A DNA stretch of 64,000 bases from Ulota crispa (lineage: Eukaryota; Streptophyta; Bryopsida; Orthotrichales; Orthotrichaceae). The stretch spans positions 31,334,002 through 31,398,001 of the forward strand of contig OY987242.1 in the NCBI GenBank assembly GCA_963920765.1. The letters run 5' to 3'. The notes under the pieces are model-generated. The model had not been told where the DNA came from. It saw only the letters and a list, made by a program, of their open reading frames with translations, and did no database searches. A program made the position numbers and the translations under genes. How positions within the stretch are numbered: the first letter of the stretch is position 1; every line of letters begins with the position of its first letter. This document shows positions 33,934 through 44,400 of the stretch, piece by piece.

Positions 33934-34372
33934 TTACATGGCTACTATAATTTCTGCTACTATCTGTAAGAGAGTCATTTTGTGAGCAACATTGCTAGAA
34001 GATAGCGGTCGTCCGTCAATAACTTCAATGTGAATGGCTTTTGACTTTTGAACTATGAAAATTGTATGCAATTTTATGAACAATTCATTTATAAAACATG
34101 CTGAGGCTCTGAAATCTATCAAAACATGGACTTTAATATTTTTAGAATCTAAACAAACTAATATGATAAAATAAAGAGCTAAATTTGCAGATATTACGGG
34201 ACTTGAAAATATCGACAATGCTATAAGATCTAGTCGCACGATCCGTATTGTGACTGGGCTTTGTTGTTTTCCTGTAAAACGTTGGTACTTTGAAGTTGTG
34301 AAATGCGTCATTACTTTTCTGGACAATCACTACCTTTATGTCATTTTTTTTTAAAATAAGGACATAATCATA
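33934..34372 (-). pseudogene. Zinc knuckle remnant and protease of chromovirus 2
   Basis: The frame 34326-33934 contains L-I-D-F-R-A-S-A-C-F-I, aligning with the retropepsin Asp-Ser-Gly-Ala box in which Ser reads Phe and Gly reads Arg. V-I-D-G-R follows. Just upstream (about 34372-34330) the sequence LCPYF, H and DC at the right spacing is a decayed CCHC knuckle with one Cys lost and an internal stop. Confidence 0.8.
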
Positions 34373-34676
34373 TTTTGCGTCAACATTTCTTCTCTTGTTC
34401 TATAAAGAGTTTGAATCGAACTATATCAAATTACATGTCCTCAATTTCGAGTTGTTTTTCTGAATTTGAAATTGAAGAAGTGACAAAATAGCCAGTATAA
34501 AGCAGCGGCGTACTCTATGCTTGTTTATCTTGTTACTGCTCAAATAGCACATTGTCATACTTAACAGCTTGACCAATAGCCTCGTTCAATGTCGCAGGTT
34601 CAGATAACGAAAATAGTAAGTCTTTTACTTCGTCACGTAAGCTATAATAGAATTGGCTTATCAAAATTTGTTTGCC

Positions 34677-35291
34677 CTAGTTGATGTCACATACAAGCTG
34701 GCAAAAATCTAAAGCATAGACTGATGCTAAACATCTTCCTTGTCGTAAACTCTGGATCTTTATTGTCGCAGAAATTATTTTGTCATGCTCACCAAATGCT
34801 TTTCTAAAAACGTCTAAAAATACTTCAAAACTATTGAATACCGGAGAGTTCTTCTCAAAAAGCAGGGCAAACCAAGGAAATGCTTGTTCAAATAACAAAG
34901 TTTCCACCAATCCAATGCAAGTTGCATTGATCAAATATCGTTGGAATTGAACAAACGTAGTGAGTTGAACTTGATTGACGAAATCACAAAATTTGAAACG
35001 TGTACAGTCAAATTTCTTCAAAATGCTAACTCTAGATTTTTTGCTCTCATTAGAACTTGAAGCCTGTAGCATAGAACTTAGAAGATTGTTGGCTTGAATA
35101 GTTGGTGCAGGTGTTGCAACATGCTCTCGTTCCATAGATTGTTGCAGCTTTGCTTCAAAGCTAGAAAGCCTTGAATTGAGTTCTTTGTTCTGCTTGAACA
35201 TTTGTTGCCGCTCTAGACTCATGATTGTAATCGCGGACATAATAATATCAAACTTTGAATTGTTTATAATGACTTCGTTTCTTTTCGTCAT
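34677..35291 (-). pseudogene. gag of chromovirus 2 (204-codon open part)
   Basis: The longest open frame of the element. After a glutamine-rich coiled-coil-like N-terminus (residues about 25-60, E-R-Q-Q...S-S-F-E-A-K-L) comes a retrotransposon gag domain: C-D-F-V-N-Q, G-L-V-E-T-L-L, W-F-A-L-L-F-E-K-N-S-P, F-R-K-A-F-G-E-H-D and S-L-R-Q-G. The organisation resembles Ty3/gypsy gag proteins of a type widespread in fungi and other eukaryotes (from memory; a search would decide). It ends at a stop before the knuckle. Confidence 0.82.
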
Positions 35292-35675
35292 GATGATAAT
35301 GTAATATTCTGGTAATACACGTTGATAAAAACAACTAGACTACAAACGCTCGAAAGGATAAATAGAGTAGGCTGTGACAGTAACGCTTCAAAGCTAGCTT
35401 CACCAAACATTTATACAATTTTTTTTCTAAGTTCTTATTTGGATTTGCTAATAATACAGATTTTTGAAATGGAACTGAATTTACGGATAAGAGGTCTATT
35501 CAGGTCCATAAACTTTAACGATAGAAAAAACCTGTAGTAAAAACAGACTAAATTATCAATTTGAAAGTAGGTAAGCCGTAACTTCTAAAACACTTTGTAG
35601 TTTTTAATAGAGAGGTAATCCACGCTCTACTCAAAACCAGAAAGTTTTGATAATGTTGAAGTAATTTTGACAAGT

Positions 35676-36105
35676 TATCAGAAACGGACTCAGTGATAAG
35701 AGCTCAAAAGTATACTTAGAACCAAGGCTAGAGTAGAATATTAGAAAATAGCAATACAAGGCAAGTTTAAGGCTTGAAGGCCAAAGATTAAGGCGACAAA
35801 ATGAGTCGTCAAAATTGAGGAAAATCTCAGTCTCGACTCTTTTATATTTTAGGGATCAAAGTTTGTCCGTCAAGCTTAGAAGTTGCTTGAGAAGCTTCCT
35901 CCAACTTATCCGTCATGTTTAGAAGTTGCTTGCGAAGCTTCCTCTGATTTGTCCGCCCAGCTTGGAAGTTGCTTGAGAAGCTTCCTATGATTTGGACGGC
36001 ACTTGAGCTGTTTCTACTAGGTAGAAAGCTTCTTGAGAAACTTCCAGCTTTCTAAAATCTTCTAAGAACTTTCTAGAACTAGTTAATCGGTTCCTGTCCG
36101 TGACA
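35676..36105 (-). repeat. 5' LTR of chromovirus 2 (430 bp)
   Basis: On + it begins TATCAGAAACGGACTCAG (the terminal TG...CA has mutated on this side) and ends CCTGTCCGTGACA. Contains three tandem ~43-bp units (about 35861-35995), each with a variant of GAAGTTGCTTGAGAAGCTTC, against two in the other LTR. Confidence 0.93.
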
Positions 36106-36110
36106 TCAAA
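36106..36110. repeat. Target-site duplication of chromovirus 2, right copy
   Basis: TCAAA, identical to 30297-30301; chromovirus 1 sequence resumes directly after it with TACGATAACTG. Confidence 0.95.
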
Positions 36111-37035
36111 TACGATAACTGATGCCGAAATTGGGACATCAAAAGAATGACAAATTCCAGCCCAGTACCAGAATTTGCAATAAGCTTTTAGCGAGAAGAC
36201 CTCTAATGAGCTTTCCAATCATGGTCCAGCTGATATAAGAATAGAATTTAAGGAGAGACAAGAACCTCGAAATACTGGTTACGTCCCATGTCATTAACAG
36301 AATTAAAAGAGTTGCGACGCTATCTTGAGGAGCATTTAAAAAAAAAATGAATCCAACGGTCAAAATCTTCAGTTTCAATACTAATCATATTTACCTGAAA
36401 AAAAGACGAATCTATTCAATTTTGTGTGGATTATAAAAATCTCAATAAAGTTATGCTATGAAATTGTTATTCTTTACCATTAATATCCGAATTCGCTAAT
36501 AGATTAGTAGAGGCCACTTTTTTTACTAAATTAGATATAAAATAAGCTTATCATAGGATACAAATGGCCTTGGGCCGCAAATATAAAACTGCCTTTAAAA
36601 TCTGATATGGGCTTTTTGAATATTTAGTGATGCCGTTCGATTTGACTAATGCACCAGCTCAATTTCAATCCCATATGCAACATATTTTTAGCGATCTCCT
36701 TGATATTTCAATGGTCATTTATTTGGACGACATTCTTATCTTTTCAAAAAACTTAAAAGAACATCAAATAGTAGTTTGAAAAGTTCTTTTATGACTACAA
36801 CAAAATGGACTATATGCAAAACTTTCAAATTGTCAATTCCATTGTCAATCAGTGGAATTTTTAGGCATGATTGTAACTTCCAAAGGATTACAAATGTACC
36901 TGGATAAAGTACAAGCTATTCAAAAATAGCCTAAACCAACAACAATAAAAGAAGTTCAAGCCCTTTTAGGATTTGCAAATTTCTATCACAGATTCATTTA
37001 TAATTATTCACAAATTGCTATTCCACTAACAAAAC
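36111..37035 (+). pseudogene. Reverse transcriptase of chromovirus 1 (YLDD intact)
   Basis: The RT domain is readable on + with several in-frame stops. Landmarks are FCVDYKNLNKV near 36420, a [12 protein letters not shown] box near 36631 (the family has Gly for this Asp), [12 protein letters not shown] with an intact YLDD at 36720-36731, VEFLGMIV near 36850 and [12 protein letters not shown] near 36965. The retained catalytic box contrasts with the mutated YLND of the nested element, yet the frame is interrupted many times. Confidence 0.93.
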
Positions 37036-37089
37036 TGACACGAAAATATCAGAAATTTGAATGGACCTCTCAAGTGGATAAGGCATTCA

Positions 37090-37500
37090 TGGAACTTTGA
37101 TCCAAGTTTCTCCAACCACCACTGTTATTTCACCCAGATTTTGCAAAACCTTTTATAGTGGAAAGTGATGCATCAGATATGGCTACTGGAAGTATTTTGT
37201 CATAAAGGGGTGAGGATGGACATCTACATCCTTGCGCATACCAAAGTTCAAAAATATCACCACCGGAGCATACTTATGATATATACAACAAAGAATTATT
37301 AAGTATTGTATTAGCTTTTCAAGATTGGCGAGTGTACCTTAAAGACTCATCGCATCACATCAAAGTAATCTCCGACCACAAAAATCTAGAACATTTTTTA
37401 ACTACAAAAGAACTTAACAGACGTCAGGCTCAATGATCTAAACTATATTCCAGATTCAATTTTGAGATCTAACATAAACCAGGGTTTCTAAACGGAAGAA
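37090..37500 (+). pseudogene. RNase H of chromovirus 1
   Basis: Reads FIVESDASDMATGSILS near 37160, CAYQSSKISPPE near 37240, YDIYNKELLSIVLAF near 37280 and VISDHKNLEHF near 37365. All acidic catalytic positions expected for a Ty3-type RNase H appear present, but stops occur at least after SILS and near 37436. Confidence 0.88.
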
Positions 37501-37505
37501 CAGAC

Positions 37506-38850
37506 ATGTCTTCAAGACCACCTGATATCATAAAAAAAGGCAATGAGGGTTCAAAACCACTATTCAAACTGGCCATGTTAGAGTCTTGTGAACCTGTTTG
37601 CAATAACGCAAGTTTTATCAAGAGCATTAAAGTGGCTGCACACCAAGATGAAACTCTTCAAGCAATATTAGCATTTTTCAGCAATAATCCTAACAAAGCC
37701 CCAACTGATGCTCGTCGTTGTTTTCAAGATTATAAATTACTTGCCGGAATTTTGCATTTTCAAGGTAAAATTTTTGTTCTCCACAATCAAGAATCACAAC
37801 ACCAAATATTAAAATCAAGACATGATGTCCTTGCTGCGGGGCACCAAGGACGAGCTAAAACAATGGACCTAGTCTTGAAGACATTTTATTACCCAACCAT
37901 GAGACGCTACGTTCATCGCTACGTAGACGATTGCAACTTATGTCATAGATCCAAGTCTACTCATCATCCACAATATAGATTGTTACAACCCATTCCAGCT
38001 GCAGAATCCTTTGGAAACAGGTGTCTGCTGACTTCATCGTAAAACTGCCTGATAGCAAAGGCTATAATTCAATCTTAGTGGTAGTAGATAAAACTACAAA
38101 ACTTGCTCATTTTATTCCAACGCACGAAGCTATTGATTCAAATGACATGGCAACATTATACCTTCAAAATGTCTTGAAACATCATGGAACACCAAAAGAA
38201 ATTATCTCAGATAGGGCTCTGTTTTTGTATCCAAGTTTATGAAGTGTTTGTACAAACTTCTCTGTGTAAAACCTGCTCCAACAACGGCATTTCATTCGCA
38301 GGCAGACGGCCAAACAGAAAGAGTTAATCAAATATTAGAGCAGTATTTGCGCATGTTCACTGTTAGAAGATAAGACAATTGATCAAACCTTTTACCCATA
38401 GCAGAATTTGCTTATAATAATTCCCTGCATTTGGCTATAAGATATTCACCATTCTTTGCAACCTATGGCTACAATCCTGCAATATCAATTATGACGCCTA
38501 CAACAACAATAGTTCCAGCTGCAAAGCAAAGGATTTGTTAACTACAAGAAATACATGAATAAATAAAAGTTTTAATTAAAATTGCCAGTGACTAAGCCAA
38601 ATGAAATTACAATTGAGGTGTACAAAGACAACCTTCTTTTAGCATTGGTGACAAAATTTTATTACGTCACAATACCATTGCAACTACAGCTCCATCAAAG
38701 ACTTTGACTTCAAAGTTTTTAGGGCCATTTCAGGTGATATAAAAAATTTCGGATCTAGTCTACCGATTAAAGCTACCCAAATCTCTCCAAATTCATAATG
38801 TGTTCCATATATCACTACTTGAGAGATATCGCTCCGACACCATTACAGGA
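37506..38850 (+). pseudogene. Integrase of chromovirus 1 (frameshifted)
   Basis: The 178-codon frame 37506-38042 carries the H2C2 zinc-binding domain (RHDVLAAGHQG then CNLC). A frameshift near 38020 leads to the next frame (38021-38242) with SADFIVKLP and EIISDRA, i.e. the first two catalytic Asp. After another shift, [14 protein letters not shown] near 38290 supplies the Glu. The C-terminal part (FAYNNS, then HNVFHISLLERY near 38800) follows with more stops. D, D and E are all still present although the frame is dead. Confidence 0.92.
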
Positions 38851-38895
38851 TGGCAAAATCATCCTCCTCCACCAATTATTACTCTAAAAAGATAC

Positions 38896-39072
38896 ATGGA
38901 GTAGGAGATTAAGAACATTCTAGACTCCAAAAAAATTAGACAATGGAGGAAACTCCAATATTTTGTGGAATAGAAAAGATACGGTCTTTAATAGAATTTT
39001 TGGAAACCAGTGGAGAGTATGAAGAACGTCCCATGCATGGTGAGAAAATTTCACATACGTAACCCTAATGCT
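38896..39072 (+). pseudogene. Chromodomain of chromovirus 1
   Basis: After the integrase the frame reads E-I-K-N-I-L-D-S-K, then K-L-Q-Y-F-V-E, a stop at the expected cage Trp, K-R-Y-G, then N-F-W-K-P-V-E and V-R-K-F-H. The chromodomain fold landmarks are clear. Four in-frame stops are present. It assigns the element to the chromoviruses. Confidence 0.9.
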
Positions 39073-41061
39073 GTCTTGATGGAGATCCCTCCATCATGTA
39101 GATACTCATTATTTCTTTATGTTTGTGTTGATTTCAATAAATTAACAGTCGAGACAAAAGGAGTGGTTGTGGTGAGAACCACAGTTTGATGACAGCACAG
39201 TGACCATAGATTCCAATGCGCTGCGCCGTCTTGTCACATGCACAGCTTAAGAGGATTGGTAGCGGATTGGCTGGGCCAATTTCTTGCTTCACTACTTGCC
39301 AAGCTCTGAGTTGCCATCACTACTGGACAAGTCCGATAAAATTCAAACCCGGATCAGCGGGCGGCCAAAGACGATCAATTCTCCAGCCAACCAAATTCAC
39401 GATCTGGCGACTGAAAATAAGTGTTTTACGTTATTAAATGCTCGCAAAGGCACATGGCCACTTTATGGTGGTGTTTATCTTGTAACTTTTTTTTATATGT
39501 TTATCTAGATGTTTTGGAAGGCTCATATACTTTGCGTTTGTTTGAATAAAAATATTAAGGATTTAGAGGTGAATTAAAATAGTAAGAAAAAAAAAAGGGT
39601 TTGGCATCTATAGTGAGGTTAGAATGGAAAGGGACATAGACTAATGTGCTCTACCCCCCTACCTTATATAGGGTTGAAATTAAAGAGAAGAGATTCTCTA
39701 GTATGTTGAAAGTTAGTGTATGAGTGTTGGTTAGAAGAAAGAAGAAATCCCAAAACTTTGAGAAATGAAAACTTTTGTATATACATGATTGTAAATTAAA
39801 ATTTGGAGGAGTTGTTTCTTGTGTGATTACCTTTCCAAAATGAGTTTACAAGTTTGATTTGGAGTTATAATGCAAAAAATACGAGTGTTTGAATTCTAGA
39901 GTTAAAAAGCCATACTATGAAGAAAGACTGAGATTTTGGCAAGCCATAGCTTATGATCTGTATATTATTTATCAAAAAAAATTGAGGGAGTATTTAACTT
40001 AATCTTAGCTTTTTAGAAAATTCTTAAACTTGAGATTTGGAGCTTGAAGGAGAAAGTTATGCAGGTGTGAAGAATTGGAAGTGGCTGTCTTTTTGTTGGG
40101 AGAAGGCCAAAATTTTGATTGACTAGAACTTTTGGACAGAGTTATATTTTGAAGTGAAAGTTTTAGGAGTTTTAGCCAGTGGTATCATCTTTTCAAATTG
40201 ATATTATATTTCTATGAGTGATGTGTACAACAAAAGTTATAGAGGTTTAGGGAGGTAATGTTTTGTTTGCAAGGAGGAAGAAAAACCTTTATTTTGAACC
40301 CACATAACTTTTGGACAGTAGCGTAGATTGAGTTGAAATTTTAAAGAATATTAGAAGATTATAAGAGCTTTCCAAAATGATATTACACTCAGCATTTGGA
40401 TATTTGAGCCATCTAATGGCACTAGATAGAAGATCACAGCCTTTCTAGGACTTATTATTTGTGATTTTTCTCATTATTTTTGTTAAAACATGAAGATTTG
40501 AAAACATGAAGACTTGAAGATATGAAGTTTTCAAAAATATGTTTTGAATTTGATTTTCATATATATGTGAGATGTGGCTTTGTTATTCCTAGCCAATTTT
40601 GGAAGCTCGTTTGTCAATTCATTTTCATTCTATTTTGTAAACTTTGTTGCAGGCAGTTTTTATTAAACCAAATTTAATACCATTTATTGTTGTGGTGACA
40701 AAGTAGAATTGATCACTCACATGGTCTAGACTTGTTCTGTTCTCACGATCTGGAGTTTTGGCCAACAAACCGTGAATTTGATTTTAGGATCCCGTCATAC
40801 GAACGGCAGCTCGTGTCTGCTGTCTCGATCTACCCGTCCCGTATCTAGTGAGCTCTTATCCCTACCTTGATTCTTATATTCTTAGAACCAGCCACAAGAT
40901 AGGCCAATGGAAGACTGAAGACTAAAGATTTAAAGAGTGAAGATCAAGACCGACAACAATTCTTAGTTAGTAACGTTTAATTGCAGCAAAACATTCTGCG
41001 TGTTCCCAAAGCACACTCCTCTCAACCCGACAACGCAGCAATATAGAAACTTCAAATTTTT
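39073..41061 (+). other. Non-coding 3' region of chromovirus 1
   Basis: About 2 kb between the chromodomain and the polypurine tract with no recognisable protein. It aligns with the detached copy at 24037-25783. The GC-richer part (39165-39420) is shared and includes the tRNA-like segment on the - strand. A segment of about 380 bp at 40530-40910 is absent from the other copy, so it may be an insertion here or a deletion there. Long 3' non-coding regions are unusual for Ty3/gypsy elements. Confidence 0.75.
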
Positions 41062-41080
41062 AAAAGGGAGAAGGGGGTAA
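41062..41080 (+). promoter_or_regulatory. Polypurine tract of chromovirus 1
   Basis: AAAAGGGAGAAGGGGGTAA lies directly upstream of the 3' LTR: the expected plus-strand primer, well preserved. Confidence 0.92.
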
Positions 41081-41333
41081 TGTAACGACTCCGTCGTACA
41101 ACCGGACTAGGAACCACTAGGGTTGGTTACAGCGGTTATAACTGCAAACATCGGTGCTTGGTACATAACTCCAGTGAGGGGGAATTGTCCCTCATTCAAT
41201 CTATTGTGAAATTGGAAAGACAACATGTGAAAACTTCTAGTGTTCGTCAATGAACTTGTTTAGTTTTGCATTTGGACTAATAGAATTGCAAAGCATCGAC
41301 AAGAACCTAGTCTTTGGAATGCTCATCATAACA
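41081..41333 (+). repeat. 3' LTR of chromovirus 1
   Basis: 253 bp, TGTAACGACTCCGTCG to CATCATAACA. Paired with 27984-28236. The flanking AAAAC may be the mutated copy of the 5-bp target duplication AAAAT. Confidence 0.95.
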
Positions 41334-41459
41334 AAAACAAACTTCAAACAAACTAATATTGAAAAAAAAAATACTGAAAATAGTGATTTGATAATATTTT
41401 ATTCATCTTCAAAATTTTGTAGAGACACAAATGTGGTTGCTTGGACATTTAAAGGTTAA

Positions 41460-44400
41460 GTCTATCTAACTCATCAATAATAGTGACAAATTTTTGAAGG
41501 AATATGTCACTCTTTTCTAGATAGAGAATTCATTTAGAATATGGTCAGTTTATTGATCTCCTACCTTATCATAAGAAGTGTAAGAACAAAAATAAAGGTC
41601 AATAATATGAAAATATAAGAATTGCATGTTTGGAGCTGTAAACTTATATAATGGTTTTTAGATATTATTATTGTCAATATAGTTTTTGCTATTGCCATTG
41701 AATCAACGCTTTTTGTTAGTGGCATCACAGGTCACATATCCACTATATTCTCCACCATGCTCGATGTAATTTTCTCATGGGAATTGACATTGCTAGCACT
41801 TTTGCAAGTTATAACCCTTTGATGTTTACATTTGTAACATAAGCTTGACTTCAAGTAATGCAATTATGATAAAATGTTCTACTACCTCTTGATGCTGCTT
41901 TTAGCTGTATTGTGACCATGGAAAATGTTATAGGAAATGCACTAGTGATTGTAAAAATTATGTTGTGGTGGATGTTATGTTGTAATAGCAATAGCAAAGG
42001 GTGTGTGGCATATGGTGGCACTAGAAAAAATTGTTGGTTGGAGCAGCAATAGAGAAAACTATGGTGGCAATAGCATTGCCTTGGTTTTGTCATTAATACT
42101 TTTTGAATTTGGAAGTGCATAAAAGTTTCAGTTTTAATCTTTGAATGACTGAGCAGCTCTTTGCGATCAATACAATACGAGGTGTTTTTCTTGTATTTGG
42201 AGTGCATCCACTCCTTTATTACATTTGAGATCAACAAAGAAGTTAGAATATAGATCAATGTTGTTCTAGTGAGGTAGTCAAGATCCCAAATTAAAACTTT
42301 TTGTTGGTAGCAAATGCTAATTATACAGTAGCATACATACTATGTATTATAGTAGCTCGGTCATTCAAAGGTCAATGTCCAATGTGCATCCGGTAGAAAT
42401 TATGTTGTATATAGTTGGACAAAATTTATCACTTCAGTAGTACCACTTTAATTTACAAGAAACCACATGTTTTGAAGATTTTTCCAAAAAAAATGCACTG
42501 TTGTGCAAAGTGATTTTTGGACCAAAAAAACCAACATATTTCCTCTTTCAAAAAAAATTACATTTTTTGTGAAACCACAAGGTAATTTTGCCTCTCACCA
42601 TAGTTGGATGTACTATGGTGGTAAGCACCTAGCCAATGCCCACGGTTAAACTTGTGATCACCTCATTGATGTACCAAGGTCAAAATCACTAAGCCAAGAT
42701 GCCTTGTCAAGTCATCATTGTTTGCACAAACAACACATTTTAGAAACAAGTGAGAACAAGTTGTTATTTTGAATCATGACCTCCCATGATCTAAGATTCT
42801 TATTTTTTAATTCAAAAAGAATTTTATAAAAGAAAGTAGGAACATACATTTATTTAGGCACTTGGCATTGTCACACTGGATATTTATCTTGTTGATCATG
42901 GATGTTCACCAAACAAGTGAGGCCAAGCCACCTTTTTTTAGAGAAAAGAATTTGACATAATCCAATAATTATATAATGTTGTTTCTTTGATTAGACAACA
43001 GGCACCCAAGAATGCATGCAAGTAAGGAATAAAAAGGATAAAATCATTTGTGTCTACACATTCATCCATTAAATCTTCTAACATGAATATATTTCATACA
43101 AATTTAAGTAAACCTAAAGTTTGTTTAAGAGGTATTTGGTGGTTTCATTCAATTTTCACCCATTTTTTACAAGGAGTTTGAAAAATACTCTTATGATTTT
43201 CAAAAGTTGCAAAAATACCCTTGTGACGGTTCTACAAAGCACCTACACTCTACAATAGTACGTTAAACTGCACACATGCTTGAGGCAATGCTTTCACGCC
43301 TACTTATGCAAATACTTTGTTCATTAAAAATAAATATTTCAACTGTGAAAATTAATATATAAACATGCAGATATACAAATATGCAAATACATCAGTTATT
43401 AATTTTACTATTTAGCACCAGTATGCTTGTTCGGTGGTGAATTAAGGGGAAATATTTTAGTGTTTTAGTATCCTGTATGGGTGGTCATAGAGTGAGGTGG
43501 TCATATACTTTTTGCCGGGCACAGTCCAATTGTACCTCAATACTATGAGATCCCTATGGGGTATTTTACATTTTGAAAATTTCAAGGGCTTTTTCAGAAT
43601 GCGACAAGTGATATTGGGATATTTTTCAAAATCTCCCTTTTTTCTTTTTTCTTTCTTTAGTGCTAAAGTGATCACAATTTTTTTTTGCTGGTGCAGTGAC
43701 TGCAGTCATTGTAAGGGCCGTCAAACATATTTTGTCCTTGGCCTGGACCTAGTTTACTGATGATATACACTTTAGTACAAGAATCTGGCTACAATTGGGT
43801 TACCAACATCACAAGTAAAGCTGCTGCTATTGCTGGTATTCCAGTACAACTGTATAAGTACCAGTGACCCGACTGGCTTCCTTTTTGGGAGATCCCAATT
43901 GGACTTCATAGACATCTCTTGTGGTTTATGACAAAATAATTATTTAAAAGAAAAATGTTTCTATGGTGCATGACAAATTATAACCATCAATTCCCAAATT
44001 TGAGTGGTCACTTTATTGCTTTGTCAAAAAAGTTATAATTTTTTTGAGATCGTCAAGATGAAGCATGGGTTCTGTTTTGCTTACAAGCTTATGGTTATAT
44101 GTGTTGTGCTTTAGTATTTCTTGTCATGACAATTTGGTGGATAATAAGTGTCATGCACTATGTTACAACGAGTTAGGTGTACATTATAGCTCATATTGCA
44201 CACGCATTGCTAATTGTGCTGTAATTCAAACTCAAGGGCTCCATTTACCTTAGAAATGAAGAACTTCTTGGAGGCTTTGATATTACATGTAATGAGTTGC
44301 CCTTTGTGAAAAGCGGCAAAAGGAAAAATCTACCTCTATACTGTAGTTGTCAATTTAACCACTAATTTTAAATCCTTGTGTTGGGAATCCAAAATGAAAA

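Larger units (their letters stand above)
30302..36105 (-). mobile_element. Chromovirus 2 (Ty3/gypsy), degenerate, nested in chromovirus 1
   Basis: A 5.8-kb element on the - strand with LTRs at 30302-30688 and 35676-36105 and a perfect 5-bp duplication (TCAAA). Reading leftwards from 36105 the order is gag, zinc knuckle remnant, protease, RT, RNase H, integrase, chromodomain. Its sequence is not closely related to chromovirus 1. All domains carry stops, frameshifts or lost catalytic residues. No initiator-Met primer site was recognised beside the LTR; a purine-rich tract precedes the 3' LTR. Confidence 0.95.
27984..41333 (+). mobile_element. Chromovirus 1 (Ty3/gypsy), degenerate, host of a nested element
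   Basis: Two 253-bp LTRs (27984-28236, 41081-41333) flank gag, protease, RT, RNase H, integrase and a C-terminal chromodomain in the order of the chromovirus branch of Ty3/gypsy. Without the nested element (30302-36105) and its 5-bp duplication it measures about 7.5 kb. The flanks AAAAT and AAAAC probably represent a 5-bp target duplication with one mutation. A polypurine tract precedes the 3' LTR. The usual plant initiator-Met primer site was not seen after the 5' LTR. All frames are broken, so it cannot move by itself. Confidence 0.95.
27452..41459 (+). mobile_element. TTAA MITE family C, copy 2, split by a chromovirus
   Basis: The left part (27452-27983) starts TTAACCCCTAAATGCCC and aligns with the first 530 bp of copy 1. 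The right part (41334-41459) aligns with the remainder and ends CATTTAAAGGTTAA. Removing the retrotransposon (27984-41333) and one 5-bp duplication leaves 653 bp, against 652 bp in copy 1, which fixes the insertion boundaries. Confidence 0.88.

Noticed and set aside
41851..42258. 135-codon - strand frame as a gene
   Set aside because: No domain, low-complexity composition, no neighbouring exon signals that I could support.
43179..43650. Foldback related to family L
   Set aside because: Inverted similarity is loose and A/T-driven; the ends do not match those of L.
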